This document shows, one piece after another, positions 36,044 through 44,956 of a stretch of 64,000 nt of DNA. This stretch comes from Cognatazoarcus halotolerans. GTDB taxonomy: Bacteria; Pseudomonadota; Gammaproteobacteria; Burkholderiales; Rhodocyclaceae. Numbering within the stretch: position 1 is the first letter of the stretch; each line of letters begins with the position of its first letter. The translations under genes were made by a program, and so were the position numbers. The stretch lies in the NCBI RefSeq assembly GCF_009800965.1, contig NZ_WUAF01000010.1:62001-126000 (forward strand), read 5' to 3'. The notes beneath the pieces were generated by a model. That model did no database searches. It was not told where the DNA came from and saw only the letters and a list, made by a program, of their open reading frames with translations.

Positions 36044-36502
36044 TTACTGAATTTCGAAGGGCACCAGACCGTCGATGCTGTAGTCCTGATGCTCCGGATG
36101 TCCCATTTCGGCGTAGATCAGCCGTCCCTCACGCAACTGACCGGGCCAGACCGCCACCACCCGACGTGCCCGAGCAAGTTGCTTCAGCAGGTCGAGCGGA
36201 TCCAGCCGCAGGCTACGGTCGAACAGCAGCTCGATGTTGTCCAGCAGCACCACGCCGTGAGCCGCATGCCTGTCTGCGAGCTCCCGCAATGCCTCGGGAA
36301 CAGCCAATGCACGTTGCTTGAAAGGGGGTGCGGCCAATCGCGCGCCCAACTCGCTGCCGATGTTCATCACCGTCGAGGCGCGACGTTGAGCGAGCTCATG
36401 CAGTAAGGAGGACTTGCTCATCCCGCCTTCTGCGATCAGCAACACCAATTTGCTTTGCAGTGCTTCGACCTCGTCGACGATGCGATCCAACTGTTCGACC
36501 AC
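36044..36502 (-). CDS. brxF: BrxF-like P-loop protein (BREX type 3)
   Basis: The protein has 152 residues from a GTG start; GAGGAG inside the end of the WYL gene is its ribosome-binding site, 9 bp gap. The Walker A-like loop is LLIAEGGMSKSSLLHELA (residues 22-39) and Walker B is HGVVLLDNIELLFDRSL (near 82-98), followed by ARARRVVAVWPG and HPEHQDYSIDG. Size, motif order and C-terminal pattern fit BrxF, the small ATPase that opens BREX-3 operons (brxF-brxC-pglXI-brxHII-pglZ-brxA). Here the expected brxC is only a stub and no pglZ or brxA is present. Confidence 0.75.
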   Translation of the reverse strand: MVEQLDRIVDEVEALQSKLVLLIAEGGMSKSSLLHELAQRRASTVMNIGSELGARLAAPPFKQRALAVPEALRELADRHAAHGVVLLDNIELLFDRSLRLDPLDLLKQLARARRVVAVWPGQLREGRLIYAEMGHPEHQDYSIDGLVPFEIQ

Positions 36503-36511
36503 GCCGTCTCC

Positions 36512-37426
36512 TCAGTCCGTCTCGGCTTCAAACCGCTGTAGATCAGGGGACCGGTATCCCGGGGCCAGCACTGCGTTCTTGACGCCGTAGATCGCGAGAT
36601 GGTCCTTCAGCCAAAGTCGGTACTCAGGCCCGCGGAGGCTATGGTCGGGAGAGCAGTCGACGCTCCATTTGCGAAGGACATAGCCGACCGTCGCTGCCCT
36701 GAGCTTCATGTGCAGCGCCCCGTTGTGCATGCCGTAGTCCATTTCTGTGATCTCCGGCCTGGGTTGATCCGGGTGCGGGATCAAGTCGATCTCGACGATC
36801 CGCGTCCACTGGATGTCCTGGTCGCTGCGCTCGTGCGCCTCGATCTCGCTGCCTTTGAGCACGATGGGGCGCTTGATTCGGGTCAGCACGAAATCGCGGA
36901 ACTCTCGGGTCTTGCGGTCGAAGGCGCGTACATGCCACCGCAAGCCGTTATCGATCAGCGCGGAGGGAACGATCTCCCGCTGGGTGCGACCGCTGGAGAT
37001 CGAGTGGTACTCGATTTTGAGCGGGCGTTCTTGATGGATGGCCCGGGTGACGCAGGCGAGCCCATCCAGGTCGGGCTGCGTGAGTCGCGCCGAGATTTCG
37101 TTGTTCACCCAAACCTTGATGCGCAAGGGCTCGCCGTCGCCGAAGCCCTGAGTGAGCCAGGAAAGCACCCGTTCCGGTGGGAAGTCGAACACCGGCCGGA
37201 AGTCTTCGCCCCGGACGTATGCCTTCGCAGTGGCGTCGTAGTCGATGTTGCCGGGGGCCAGTTCCTTGTACAGGGCTAGGTCCCGGGTCGCCGCCGCTGA
37301 CTGGATTGCAAACCGGGACACCAGGTCCTGTCGGCGTATCTCACCAATGAAGCGGACGCGCAACTCCACGAAGGCCAAGCGATCCCGTTGCGGCTGGGTC
37401 AGGTTGGCAAGCTGTTCGTTCGACAT
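36512..37426 (-). CDS. WYL-domain transcriptional regulator (BrxR/CapW-like)
   Basis: The protein has 304 residues: an N-terminal winged HTH (residues 8-80; RDRLAFVELRVRFIGEIRRQDLVSRFAIQSAAATRDLALY), a central WYL domain (near 120-200; RPLKIEYHSISSGRTQREIVPSALIDNGLRWHVRAFDRKTREFRDF as short motifs along it) and a C-terminal WCX-like domain. BrxR-family proteins dimerise and repress the promoter of the defence operon they head. As first gene of this operon, and divergent from the dynamin/GHKL pair, it may control both through the 146 bp gap. Confidence 0.88.
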   Translation of the reverse strand: MSNEQLANLTQPQRDRLAFVELRVRFIGEIRRQDLVSRFAIQSAAATRDLALYKELAPGNIDYDATAKAYVRGEDFRPVFDFPPERVLSWLTQGFGDGEPLRIKVWVNNEISARLTQPDLDGLACVTRAIHQERPLKIEYHSISSGRTQREIVPSALIDNGLRWHVRAFDRKTREFRDFVLTRIKRPIVLKGSEIEAHERSDQDIQWTRIVEIDLIPHPDQPRPEITEMDYGMHNGALHMKLRAATVGYVLRKWSVDCSPDHSLRGPEYRLWLKDHLAIYGVKNAVLAPGYRSPDLQRFEAETD

Positions 37427-37469
37427 CCAGGGGTGTCTCGGTCGAGTTGATGAATGATTATGCAGATCG

Positions 37470-37499
37470 TTGCCAAAAGTATATAAGTCGCCCTAGAAT
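37470..37499 (+). promoter_or_regulatory. Sigma-70 promoter of the dynamin/GHKL operon
   Basis: TTGCCA at 37470-37475 and TAGAAT at 37494-37499 are separated by 18 bp, each 5/6 matches to the -35 and -10 consensus. Transcription would start near 37506, about 67 nt before the GTG at 37573. It lies in the divergent gap shared with the WYL regulator gene, so the regulator could act on it. Confidence 0.55.
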
Positions 37500-37572
37500 G
37501 TGTCCATCAAACCATTAGAAATCGTGTATCCGTCGCATTGTGATTAGTATCATGACTGAGGAGGCAAGCCAA

Positions 37573-40395
37573 GTGAAATCGCCGAAACAGCTGAGAACGG
37601 AAATCCAAACCCTGCGTTCGAGCGTCGAGGGAATCAGGGACACCCTCTTGCACAAGGTCAGGGATGCGAGGGAACCTGCCTGGGGCATAGGCCGGGACTG
37701 CGCGAGGACGGCAGAGGCCCTTGATTCGATCCTGAAAACCCAGGTCGTTCCCGAACACTACAAGGTTGCCGTTGTCGGGCGCTTCAAGGCGGGCAAGTCG
37801 TCCTTCGTGAACGAACTGCTCGGCGCGAGACTCGCCGGAGAGGACACCAGTCCCGAAACTGCCGCCGTTACGACTTTCGTACATGGTTCGACGGTGAAAG
37901 CCAGAATCCGCTTCGTCGGAGCCGACGCATGGGATGGCTTTCGCAAGCTCCACGCCGAGGATCCCAAGCACATCGACGCCCACCGCATGAAGATGTGGCT
38001 CAGCTTCGATGGCAAGGCGCGCAAGAACGCCGAGGGGCAGGTCGTTGAAACGTTTGACCTTGCGGCCCTCGAAAGGACGTACGTGAAGCCCGGCGGGCAT
38101 GTTCTGGAAATCACGCTCGACAAGCCCGGCGAGAAGTCCGCAGAGAACGCGTTCCGCAGGCGCCTCAAGGAGTTTACCTCGGGCACTCGTCCTCACCACT
38201 GCCTTGTCGAGGGAATCGAAATCACCTCCCCATCACTCCTTCTGGAGGAGGGCGTGCTGCTGGTGGACACCCCGGGCCTGGACGACACCGAGCGCTTCCG
38301 GGTGACGCTCACGGAAAAGGCTGTCGAAGAAGTGGACGCGGTCCTCTTCCTCACACAATCCGGAGTCGCCTACGGCCAGTCCGAGAAAGATTTCATGCTG
38401 ACGCTCCTCCGACGAGGGACCGTCAAGCAACTCATCTTCGTCATAACGCAGGTGGACAAGACCTACGAGCAGCACCTGTCAGCAGCCGAAGACAACGACG
38501 AGGATCCGGAGACGCTCGCCCACCGCATTCGGCGGGAGGAGAGGCGCATCCGAGACGAGATCGACGCGACGTTGGCCGAGCTCGGGAGCGACGATTCGCC
38601 TGCAATGCGGCGATATCGCGAACAACTTGGCGTCGTTGGCCTGGTTTTCACCTCCGCGCGCAAGCACCGCGACTGGAAGGATGGAAAGGCCGTCGAGCAC
38701 GGTATCCACCCGGAGGATCCCGGCGGCATCGAGCGAATGAAGGCGCAACTCCTCAAACTGCTTTCGACCGAGTCCCGCTTGGCCATGGTCGCCCACAATA
38801 TCGCTTCCGGATCGAAGTCGGCCCTGGACGATCTCCTAGGTGTCATCACGAACCGGCGGGCCGCTCTTCGCGACATCAGGGACGGGGAGGTGGCCGAACA
38901 AAGGCTAGCCACCTTTCGCAAGGACTTTGAGTCTGCTCGGCAAAGATTTCAATCCGCAGCCGAATCCGATGTCGCGATCCTGCGCAAGAACCTCGAGGAC
39001 GCCGACAAAAGGAACGATCACCTTATCGAGGCAATAGGGCTGCTGGCTGACAGGGAACTGGGAGCTTTCGAATCGACTGACGTCGGGAAGCATTGGAAGA
39101 CGCGCCGTTCCGGCTATTGGGGGTATATGCACGACCTTCAAGGCAAGGTCGCCAACAAGATATTCCCCCGCGTGCAGCAATTGCTTTCAGATATGACGGC
39201 CCATTTCGCCGTGTTCGTCGAACATTTCGAGAAGCATCTTTCGGCCCTCTCGTCGTCGAGCGGTGAACTGGCCGAAAAACTTGATCTCGGTGCGACCTTG
39301 CCGTTCGATCTCACCAAGACTCTGGCCGGCTCCCTCGAAAAGTCGCTGGCGGCTGCTAACGACCTCATCGCAGCCGAGGAGCAGCGCATCGTCTCGTTCC
39401 TTGACGATTTCGTCTCCGACGAGGTGTCCGACAAGATTTCTGCTGCCCGTGAGAAGGTTGCGGACATCTTCGGGAAGGGCACCACCTACCACCAGTCCAA
39501 CGAGGTGCGTGCCTTCTACTCGGAGGTCAGGAATCTACTTCAGGACGCGCTGACTGCGCATCTTCGGGAGCGGGGTGCGGCTTTCGGCCGGTTCCTGGTC
39601 GTCGAGGCCGACGGGGTTCCCCGGAACGCATTGGCCGAGGTGGATGCAACCCTTGCCGGCGCGGAGCAGGACATCAAGGCTGCGGCCACGGCGCATATCG
39701 GCGGTGAACGGGAATCCTTCGAGCGCGAATGCGACGGCACCGTCTCGGCCATCCTGGGCGTTGTCGAGGCCTGCACTCCGCTGTTGGAGACCCCGGAGGA
39801 CCCGGTGCCGCAACCGCCGGACGTTCCTGAGAAGGAAAGGGCTTGGACGAGCGAGTATGGCGCCGAAACCGAGGATTGGTTCGAGTCGATCCAAAAGGAG
39901 GCTACGAAGACCCGCAAACGGCTAAGACTCAACGACGGCGACGCTGGATGGCCTTTCGAAAAGATATTCGAACGGTCGCTTCTTTCCGGATGCTCCCGCA
40001 TCGCCCTCATCGACCCGTATCTAGCTCTGCCTCATCAGGTTCGGAATCTCAAGGAATTCCTACTCGTTGTGGCCGAGGTGGCGAAACCGAAGGAAATCCT
40101 TGTCGTCACGTCCGCGACGTGGAACGAGGGTACCGGCGCGAGCGCGCGAATCATGGACGAGGTTGGCACCGACCTGTTTCGTTCGTTCGGAACGAGCCTC
40201 ACCATCAGAATCGACCCGACGATTCACGACCGGTATGTGGTGTGCGACCACGGCTTGCTATTCAAGCTCGGTAGAGGGTTGGACATATATAAGCCGGCCA
40301 CGGGTTTGGCCTCGCACCGTCCGGCGAGCCGTCGCGTCCGCAGGACGGACATCGACGTTTTCACGGTTCCCGGCTTCAAGGACGGGGCGCCCTGA
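37573..40395 (+). CDS. Dynamin-like GTPase with C-terminal MITD1-C-like (PLD-fold) domain
   Basis: The protein has about 940 residues. I chose the GTG at 37573 because GAGGAGG lies 8 nt upstream; GTG 37540 and ATG 37552 are in frame but lack a ribosome-binding site. GTPase motifs: GRFKAGKSSFVNELL (G1, near residue 69), VDTPGLDDTERF (G3, near 231), ITQVDKTYEQ (G4, near 292). A long helical stalk follows. The last 140 residues resemble the MITD1 C-terminal domain: LIDPYLALPHQVRNLKEFL near 813, the IHDRYVVCDHG block near 883 and FKLGRGLDIYK near 899. In eukaryotes that domain is a PLD-like lipid binder. A membrane- or filament-associated sensor for the downstream nuclease is plausible. Stop and next ATG are 1 bp apart. 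Confidence 0.85.
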   Translation: MKSPKQLRTEIQTLRSSVEGIRDTLLHKVRDAREPAWGIGRDCARTAEALDSILKTQVVPEHYKVAVVGRFKAGKSSFVNELLGARLAGEDTSPETAAVTTFVHGSTVKARIRFVGADAWDGFRKLHAEDPKHIDAHRMKMWLSFDGKARKNAEGQVVETFDLAALERTYVKPGGHVLEITLDKPGEKSAENAFRRRLKEFTSGTRPHHCLVEGIEITSPSLLLEEGVLLVDTPGLDDTERFRVTLTEKAVEEVDAVLFLTQSGVAYGQSEKDFMLTLLRRGTVKQLIFVITQVDKTYEQHLSAAEDNDEDPETLAHRIRREERRIRDEIDATLAELGSDDSPAMRRYREQLGVVGLVFTSARKHRDWKDGKAVEHGIHPEDPGGIERMKAQLLKLLSTESRLAMVAHNIASGSKSALDDLLGVITNRRAALRDIRDGEVAEQRLATFRKDFESARQRFQSAAESDVAILRKNLEDADKRNDHLIEAIGLLADRELGAFESTDVGKHWKTRRSGYWGYMHDLQGKVANKIFPRVQQLLSDMTAHFAVFVEHFEKHLSALSSSSGELAEKLDLGATLPFDLTKTLAGSLEKSLAAANDLIAAEEQRIVSFLDDFVSDEVSDKISAAREKVADIFGKGTTYHQSNEVRAFYSEVRNLLQDALTAHLRERGAAFGRFLVVEADGVPRNALAEVDATLAGAEQDIKAAATAHIGGERESFERECDGTVSAILGVVEACTPLLETPEDPVPQPPDVPEKERAWTSEYGAETEDWFESIQKEATKTRKRLRLNDGDAGWPFEKIFERSLLSGCSRIALIDPYLALPHQVRNLKEFLLVVAEVAKPKEILVVTSATWNEGTGASARIMDEVGTDLFRSFGTSLTIRIDPTIHDRYVVCDHGLLFKLGRGLDIYKPATGLASHRPASRRVRRTDIDVFTVPGFKDGAP

Positions 40396-40396
40396 C

Positions 40397-42382
40397 ATGG
40401 CTAGTAGGCCGCGCAAGAAGGAGACCGGATTCGGCTCGCTGTTCGAGGAAGATTACCTCGTCAGGACGCTTGGGCGCATCGCGCACGATCCGGAGGTTGC
40501 ACTTACTGAACTGGTGGCCAACGCATGGGACGCTGGTGCCTCTCTGGTCGATCTGACGATTCCCCCTGTTAGGGACGGTACGCTAGTCGTCCAGGACGAT
40601 GGACACGGAATGAGCGCAGCGCAGTTCAAGGGGCGCTGGATGACGCTTGGCTATGATCGGCTGCGCCACCAGGGGGCGAACGTCGAGTTCCCCGCCGAGC
40701 GAAAGAACTGGCGCAGACGCGCCTACGGCCGGAATGGCGTGGGACGCCACGGGCTTCTCTGTTTCGCCGACTCCTATTCGGTTGAAACGTGGCGCGAGGG
40801 CAAGGGGGCCGGCTTCGAGATAGGTACGCAGAGCCGAGAGAACCCTTTCAGGATCGAGAAGGAATCGTCTTTTCTTAGGACCGGAAGCGGGACCCGGCTT
40901 TCCGTGGCTGTGGCGCGCCATCTTCCGGATCCGGATCGCATTCGGGAAATCCTATCGGCGCGCTTTCTGCACGATCCGCAATTCGTTGTGAGGGTCAACG
41001 GTCAGTCAGTATCGCTGGCCGACCAATCGGGCCTCATTGAGCGGGCCGCGCTCGAAATACCCGGTTGTCCTGCCGCGGAGGCGTTCGTAGTCGATTCAAC
41101 CCGTGCGGCAAAATCGACCATCTACCAGGGCGTTGCCTTCTGGGTGAACGGTCGTTTGGTCGGGACGCCGGGCTGGGTCGTCGGGACGGATGCCGTCGTG
41201 GACGGAAGGGCGCGTTTCGCCAAGCGCTATTCGATCGTGGTAAAGACCGAAGACGGATGGATGGGTGAGGTCGAGGCGGACTGGGCGCGGTTCAAGGCGG
41301 GGCCGAAAACTGACGCACTGTTCGCTGCGGTGCGCATGTACGCACAGGAAGTTTTCGCCAAACTCTCCGCAACGCTCGTCGAGGAGAGTTCCGAGGAGGT
41401 GCTCGTGCGCAACCGCGAGCAGTTCAGGGAACTCTCGCCTTTGGGGCGAATCGAGGTTGCCAGTTTCACCCAGGAACTGGTGAAGGCCAACCCGGCCATC
41501 CACCCCGACACTCTCTCGGCGGCCGTCCAGGCCGTCATCAACCTAGAGCGCTCCCGGGGCGGGGCCGCCCTGCTCGAGAAACTTACCAAACTCGACGATG
41601 CTGACATCGAGGGGCTGGACAGGCTTCTCGGGCAGTGGACGGTCAGGGACGCGCTGTCCGTCCTGGACGAGATAGACCACCGTCTGGCCGTTATCGCAGC
41701 CATCGAAAAGCTTTGCGGCGATCCTGCGACGGACGAACTGCACACCCTGCACCCTCTCGTTACCCAGGCCCGTTGGCTTTTCGGCCCGGAGTTCGACAGT
41801 AGCGAATACGCTTCGAACGTCAGCCTCAGAACAGCCACCGAGAAGGTTTTCGGCAAGAGGGTGTCCACGACTGCGTTCGCCAACTCACGCCAGCGTCCTG
41901 ATATTGTGGTCCTGGCCGACGCCACCTGCTCCGTGGTGGGCACAGAGTCCTTCGACGCGGCCGATTCGAACCTCATGCGCATTCGAGACGTGCTGATCGT
42001 TGAGTTGAAGAAGGGCAAATCGACCATTGGTAGAGAAGAAATGAACCAGGCCGATGGATACGTGCAGGACTTCCTCGGAAGTGGTGCTCTGGACGGCACG
42101 CCGATGTTCAGGGCTTTCGTAGTGGGACACGAGATCGCTCAGAAGACGTCGCGCGAGAAGGAGATCAAGGAGGAGGGCGTGCTGCGCGGACGGGTGGTCG
42201 CCACGACCTACGGCCAACTAACGAGGACTGCTCACCAGCGGCTCTTTCGTCTGAAGGACAAGATTCCCGCGCGCTACGAGGATGTTTCGGGGGCAGACCT
42301 GTCGGCAAGAGTTATGGGGACGGCAAGCCAGGCGCCTCTGTCCCTTCCGGAGCCGCCACGGACGCCTGAATGTGGTCCATAA
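40397..42382 (+). CDS. GHKL (HSP90-like) ATPase fused to PD-(D/E)XK-like nuclease domain
   Basis: The protein has 661 residues from the ATG one base after the dynamin stop; the longer open frame upstream lies inside that gene. GHKL motifs: ELVANAWDAGAS (N box, residues 34-45), VVQDDGHGMS (G1, near 66) and YGRNGVGRHGLL (G2, near 110). The middle is a transducer-like helical region. The C-terminal part has RPDIVVLADA near 498 and VLIVELKKGKS near 533 with ADGYVQDFL after it, the D...ExK pattern of PD-(D/E)XK nucleases. MORC/Tiamat-like GHKL proteins are known in defence, but I do not know this pairing with a dynamin under a system name. Confidence 0.83.
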   Translation: MASRPRKKETGFGSLFEEDYLVRTLGRIAHDPEVALTELVANAWDAGASLVDLTIPPVRDGTLVVQDDGHGMSAAQFKGRWMTLGYDRLRHQGANVEFPAERKNWRRRAYGRNGVGRHGLLCFADSYSVETWREGKGAGFEIGTQSRENPFRIEKESSFLRTGSGTRLSVAVARHLPDPDRIREILSARFLHDPQFVVRVNGQSVSLADQSGLIERAALEIPGCPAAEAFVVDSTRAAKSTIYQGVAFWVNGRLVGTPGWVVGTDAVVDGRARFAKRYSIVVKTEDGWMGEVEADWARFKAGPKTDALFAAVRMYAQEVFAKLSATLVEESSEEVLVRNREQFRELSPLGRIEVASFTQELVKANPAIHPDTLSAAVQAVINLERSRGGAALLEKLTKLDDADIEGLDRLLGQWTVRDALSVLDEIDHRLAVIAAIEKLCGDPATDELHTLHPLVTQARWLFGPEFDSSEYASNVSLRTATEKVFGKRVSTTAFANSRQRPDIVVLADATCSVVGTESFDAADSNLMRIRDVLIVELKKGKSTIGREEMNQADGYVQDFLGSGALDGTPMFRAFVVGHEIAQKTSREKEIKEEGVLRGRVVATTYGQLTRTAHQRLFRLKDKIPARYEDVSGADLSARVMGTASQAPLSLPEPPRTPECGP

Positions 42383-42430
42383 AATATGAGGCTTGGAGCT
42401 GAGTCAATCGAGAAACGCGAGACTTGCTCC

Positions 42431-43054
42431 TTACCCTCTCCGGTGAAAACATCCCACCGCCCGTCCCGCCAGCAGCCCGACCACCAGCGGCACGCAAGGC
42501 AACAGCAAGGGATGCAGCCTCACCGGTAGCACGAAGCCGATTACCGTGGCGCAAAGCGCCGCGATTCCCAGGCTGGCATACAGCGCGAACATCTCCGGAT
42601 CGTGCTGCAGGAATTCCTTGGCCTTGATGAGCCGTGCGAACCCGCCATCAACGAGGGCGGCCAGGACGAACACCGTCAACTCGGGCAGCCATTCGAGCAG
42701 AGTGGCGAACCGGTAGCTGGCGAGCAGGAGCAGGGCGTCGACGGCGCGGAAGTAGGCGTTATTGAAGAGGCGCTGGTTGACCGACGACATCTCCCGGGAC
42801 ACGGCGCCATTCACGCCCGCCGGCGAGGGCGCATCCTTCGCGGCAGGAATCGGGGTAATCTCGGCCGTCGTCTCCTGCATTCTCAGCGACCGATTCAGCA
42901 TGCGGGTGGCCGGCTCGCCCCCCCAGTATGCAGCCGCCGCCTCATGTTCGGCGCGCAGTTGGGCGAGGAAGCGCTCCGGCGGATGTGCCGCAGGTACATA
43001 CAGCACGAGTACCAGCAGGATGAGCAGCGATACCACGGCGACGGCGCGGATCAT
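42431..43054 (-). CDS. DUF4400 integrating conjugative element membrane protein
   Basis: The protein has 207 residues. A membrane segment at residues 2-20 (VAVVSLLILLVLVLY) is followed by a soluble loop and two or three more membrane segments (VDALLLLASYRFATLLEWLPELTVFVLAAL as separate helices; YASLGIAALCATVIGFVLPV). The HPLLLPCVPLVVGLL ending is typical. It overlaps traD by 4 bp and corresponds to traJ/s043 of SXT. Its 3' end is the left margin of the transfer module; cargo begins right after. Confidence 0.85.
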   Translation of the reverse strand: MIRAVAVVSLLILLVLVLYVPAAHPPERFLAQLRAEHEAAAAYWGGEPATRMLNRSLRMQETTAEITPIPAAKDAPSPAGVNGAVSREMSSVNQRLFNNAYFRAVDALLLLASYRFATLLEWLPELTVFVLAALVDGGFARLIKAKEFLQHDPEMFALYASLGIAALCATVIGFVLPVRLHPLLLPCVPLVVGLLAGRAVGCFHRRG

Positions 43055-44955
43055 GGCGTCTTCCCTGCCGGGCGGTGCGGCGTCGCATCGGGGTCGAGGA
43101 TCGGAAACCGCCCCTTGACGATCCGCCCGCCTGACACCGAAGCGAAGTACTGGAGGTTGGGCAGCTTCCCCAGCACGTCGGCCGGCACCATCTCCTCGAA
43201 GCTCTCGGTGAGCTGCGTGGAATAGCTCGACGAGAAGTCGCCGAGGTGGGCGTCCGAGCCGTGGCTCAAGCCCACGCGCACGGTGTGGATCGCCGTCTTG
43301 CCGAAGGTCTCGACGACAAAGTCCTGGGTCGGCCGGTCCTTGGTGCGCAGGGCAATCAGGTTGTTGAGGTTGCCCAGCGCCATGCGTGCCGCATCTTCGC
43401 TGCCCAGCCGCTTGGCCAGGTCCGCCAGGGTCTGCATCGCGCAGGTGGTGAAGATGCCGCCCTCGGCGCCCTTGTTGAGGATCTCGATCAGCGGCTGGTT
43501 GATGACGTTCGAGACCTCATCGACGAAGAGCGCGATGCGCCGATAGCTGCCCAGGTTGTAGCGCATGCCGGCCCGCGCCGCCTGGTCGGCCAGCGCCAGG
43601 GCGCCGATGGCAGAGGCGACGGACGGGTCGGGCAGGGAGTCCAGGCACATGTAGAGAACATGACCTGCCCGCTCGATCTTCTCGAAATTCATGATGGGCC
43701 GCCTGTCCTCCGCATCGAAGGGGTCGGGTGAGAGGCTCTTCCCCAGATCGCCCGAGGTCAGCATCGACAGGATGGGGAGCAGGTTGGCGGTGATCTTCTG
43801 ATAGTGCTCCCGGTTGTGGCGGAAGGTGCGCACCTGGGCGTCGATCACCTTGTTGCGCTGGTTTTGGGCGATGTGGTGCTCGTAGTAGGCGACGAAGGCC
43901 ACCAGGTCGGCGCTGGCCGCTTCCGACGGGCGCTTGAGGTTGCCGCGGTGGGCGTCGTTGAGGAGCTTCTTCATCTCGGGCAGTTCCCGCCAGCCGGCAC
44001 CGAGGGTGTGGTCGTAGTAGCGGCGCAGTGAGCTCTCCAGAACCGGCTCGATGCCGCCCTCGATGTACTTGGTGAGCTTCACCAGATTCGGCCGCTCCTC
44101 GATCTCGACCAGGCCCTGCACGACGACGTTGACCGCATCCCAGCCGAAGGCCGAGAAGGCGCCGGCGGTATCCGGCGGCATGATCGACTGGATGCGCGAA
44201 GCGATCTCGGTGGGCTTCTGCCAGTTGAAGGTGAAGTCCAGGCGCACGCCCCGTTCCGGGAAGGCTGGGTGGAATTCCAGGAAGGTGTCCGGCTCGCGGT
44301 AGTCGGTGCAGGCACGCTCGACGACGCGTTTGAGCCGCCGGCTGTTCTTCGGGTCGATGACGATCACCACGTCACCGCGCCGGATCGCCTGGGTGATCAG
44401 GTTGGCGAGCGCCACACCCTTGCCGGACTGGGTGGTGCCGACCAGCAGCGTGCCGCCCTCGAAATTCTGCAGCGGCCGGTGCAGGGGGCCTTCCTTCGGT
44501 TCGACGCCGTGGATGTAGGGCAGGCCGATCTCGGCGTCAGGCTGGGGCTTGGCGTTGTAGCCGAGCAGCCGCAGCAGGCGTGGTGACACCGCGAATTCCC
44601 GGTAGTCGATCTTGGCGAGCTCGTAGAGCCGTTGCGAATGCACTGGCCGCCATTCGAAGCCGAAGCCCAGGAAGACCGCGGCCGGATCCTTGCACCAGTG
44701 GGCCAGGTCGTCGGTGCCGATGACCTCGATACCGCGCCCGCCCAACGACGCCCGCAAGACGAGCATGTGCAGCGCCTGGGCTACCCGCAGCACGCCCATG
44801 GCTAAGCAGACGAGCGCCAGCGGCAGGGCCAATTGCGGGGGGAGGGCGCCGGTCACGCCGACGCCGACGAAATAGAGCAGCGCCAGCCACCAGGCGATAC
44901 CGGCATAGACCTCGTAGGCCCGGCGCCAGGGCATTTCGTAGCGGCGTACCAGCAT
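43051..44955 (-). CDS. traD: TraD, conjugative coupling ATPase (SXT/TOL type)
   Basis: The protein has 634 residues from the ATG at 44955, one base after the mobH stop; upstream codons of the frame lie antisense-like inside mobH. Two membrane helices near residues 16-55 (ALLYFVGVGVTGALPPQLAL). Walker A is GGTLLVGTTQSGKGVAL near 168-184, Walker B RIALFVDEVSNVI near 470-482. Coupling proteins bring the relaxosome to the T4SS and pump DNA. The AAD-bearing C-terminus is short, as in SXT TraD. Confidence 0.93.
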   Translation of the reverse strand: MLVRRYEMPWRRAYEVYAGIAWWLALLYFVGVGVTGALPPQLALPLALVCLAMGVLRVAQALHMLVLRASLGGRGIEVIGTDDLAHWCKDPAAVFLGFGFEWRPVHSQRLYELAKIDYREFAVSPRLLRLLGYNAKPQPDAEIGLPYIHGVEPKEGPLHRPLQNFEGGTLLVGTTQSGKGVALANLITQAIRRGDVVIVIDPKNSRRLKRVVERACTDYREPDTFLEFHPAFPERGVRLDFTFNWQKPTEIASRIQSIMPPDTAGAFSAFGWDAVNVVVQGLVEIEERPNLVKLTKYIEGGIEPVLESSLRRYYDHTLGAGWRELPEMKKLLNDAHRGNLKRPSEAASADLVAFVAYYEHHIAQNQRNKVIDAQVRTFRHNREHYQKITANLLPILSMLTSGDLGKSLSPDPFDAEDRRPIMNFEKIERAGHVLYMCLDSLPDPSVASAIGALALADQAARAGMRYNLGSYRRIALFVDEVSNVINQPLIEILNKGAEGGIFTTCAMQTLADLAKRLGSEDAARMALGNLNNLIALRTKDRPTQDFVVETFGKTAIHTVRVGLSHGSDAHLGDFSSSYSTQLTESFEEMVPADVLGKLPNLQYFASVSGGRIVKGRFPILDPDATPHRPAGKTP

Positions 44956-44956
44956 C

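Noticed and set aside
24519-37426. Complete BREX-3 or DISARM system
   Set aside because: PglZ, BrxA and full-length BrxC are missing for BREX; DrmA and DrmB are missing for DISARM.
37540-37572. GTG 37540 or ATG 37552 as start of the dynamin-like gene
   Set aside because: Neither has a ribosome-binding site, whereas the GTG at 37573 has GAGGAGG at ideal distance; the earlier starts remain possible.
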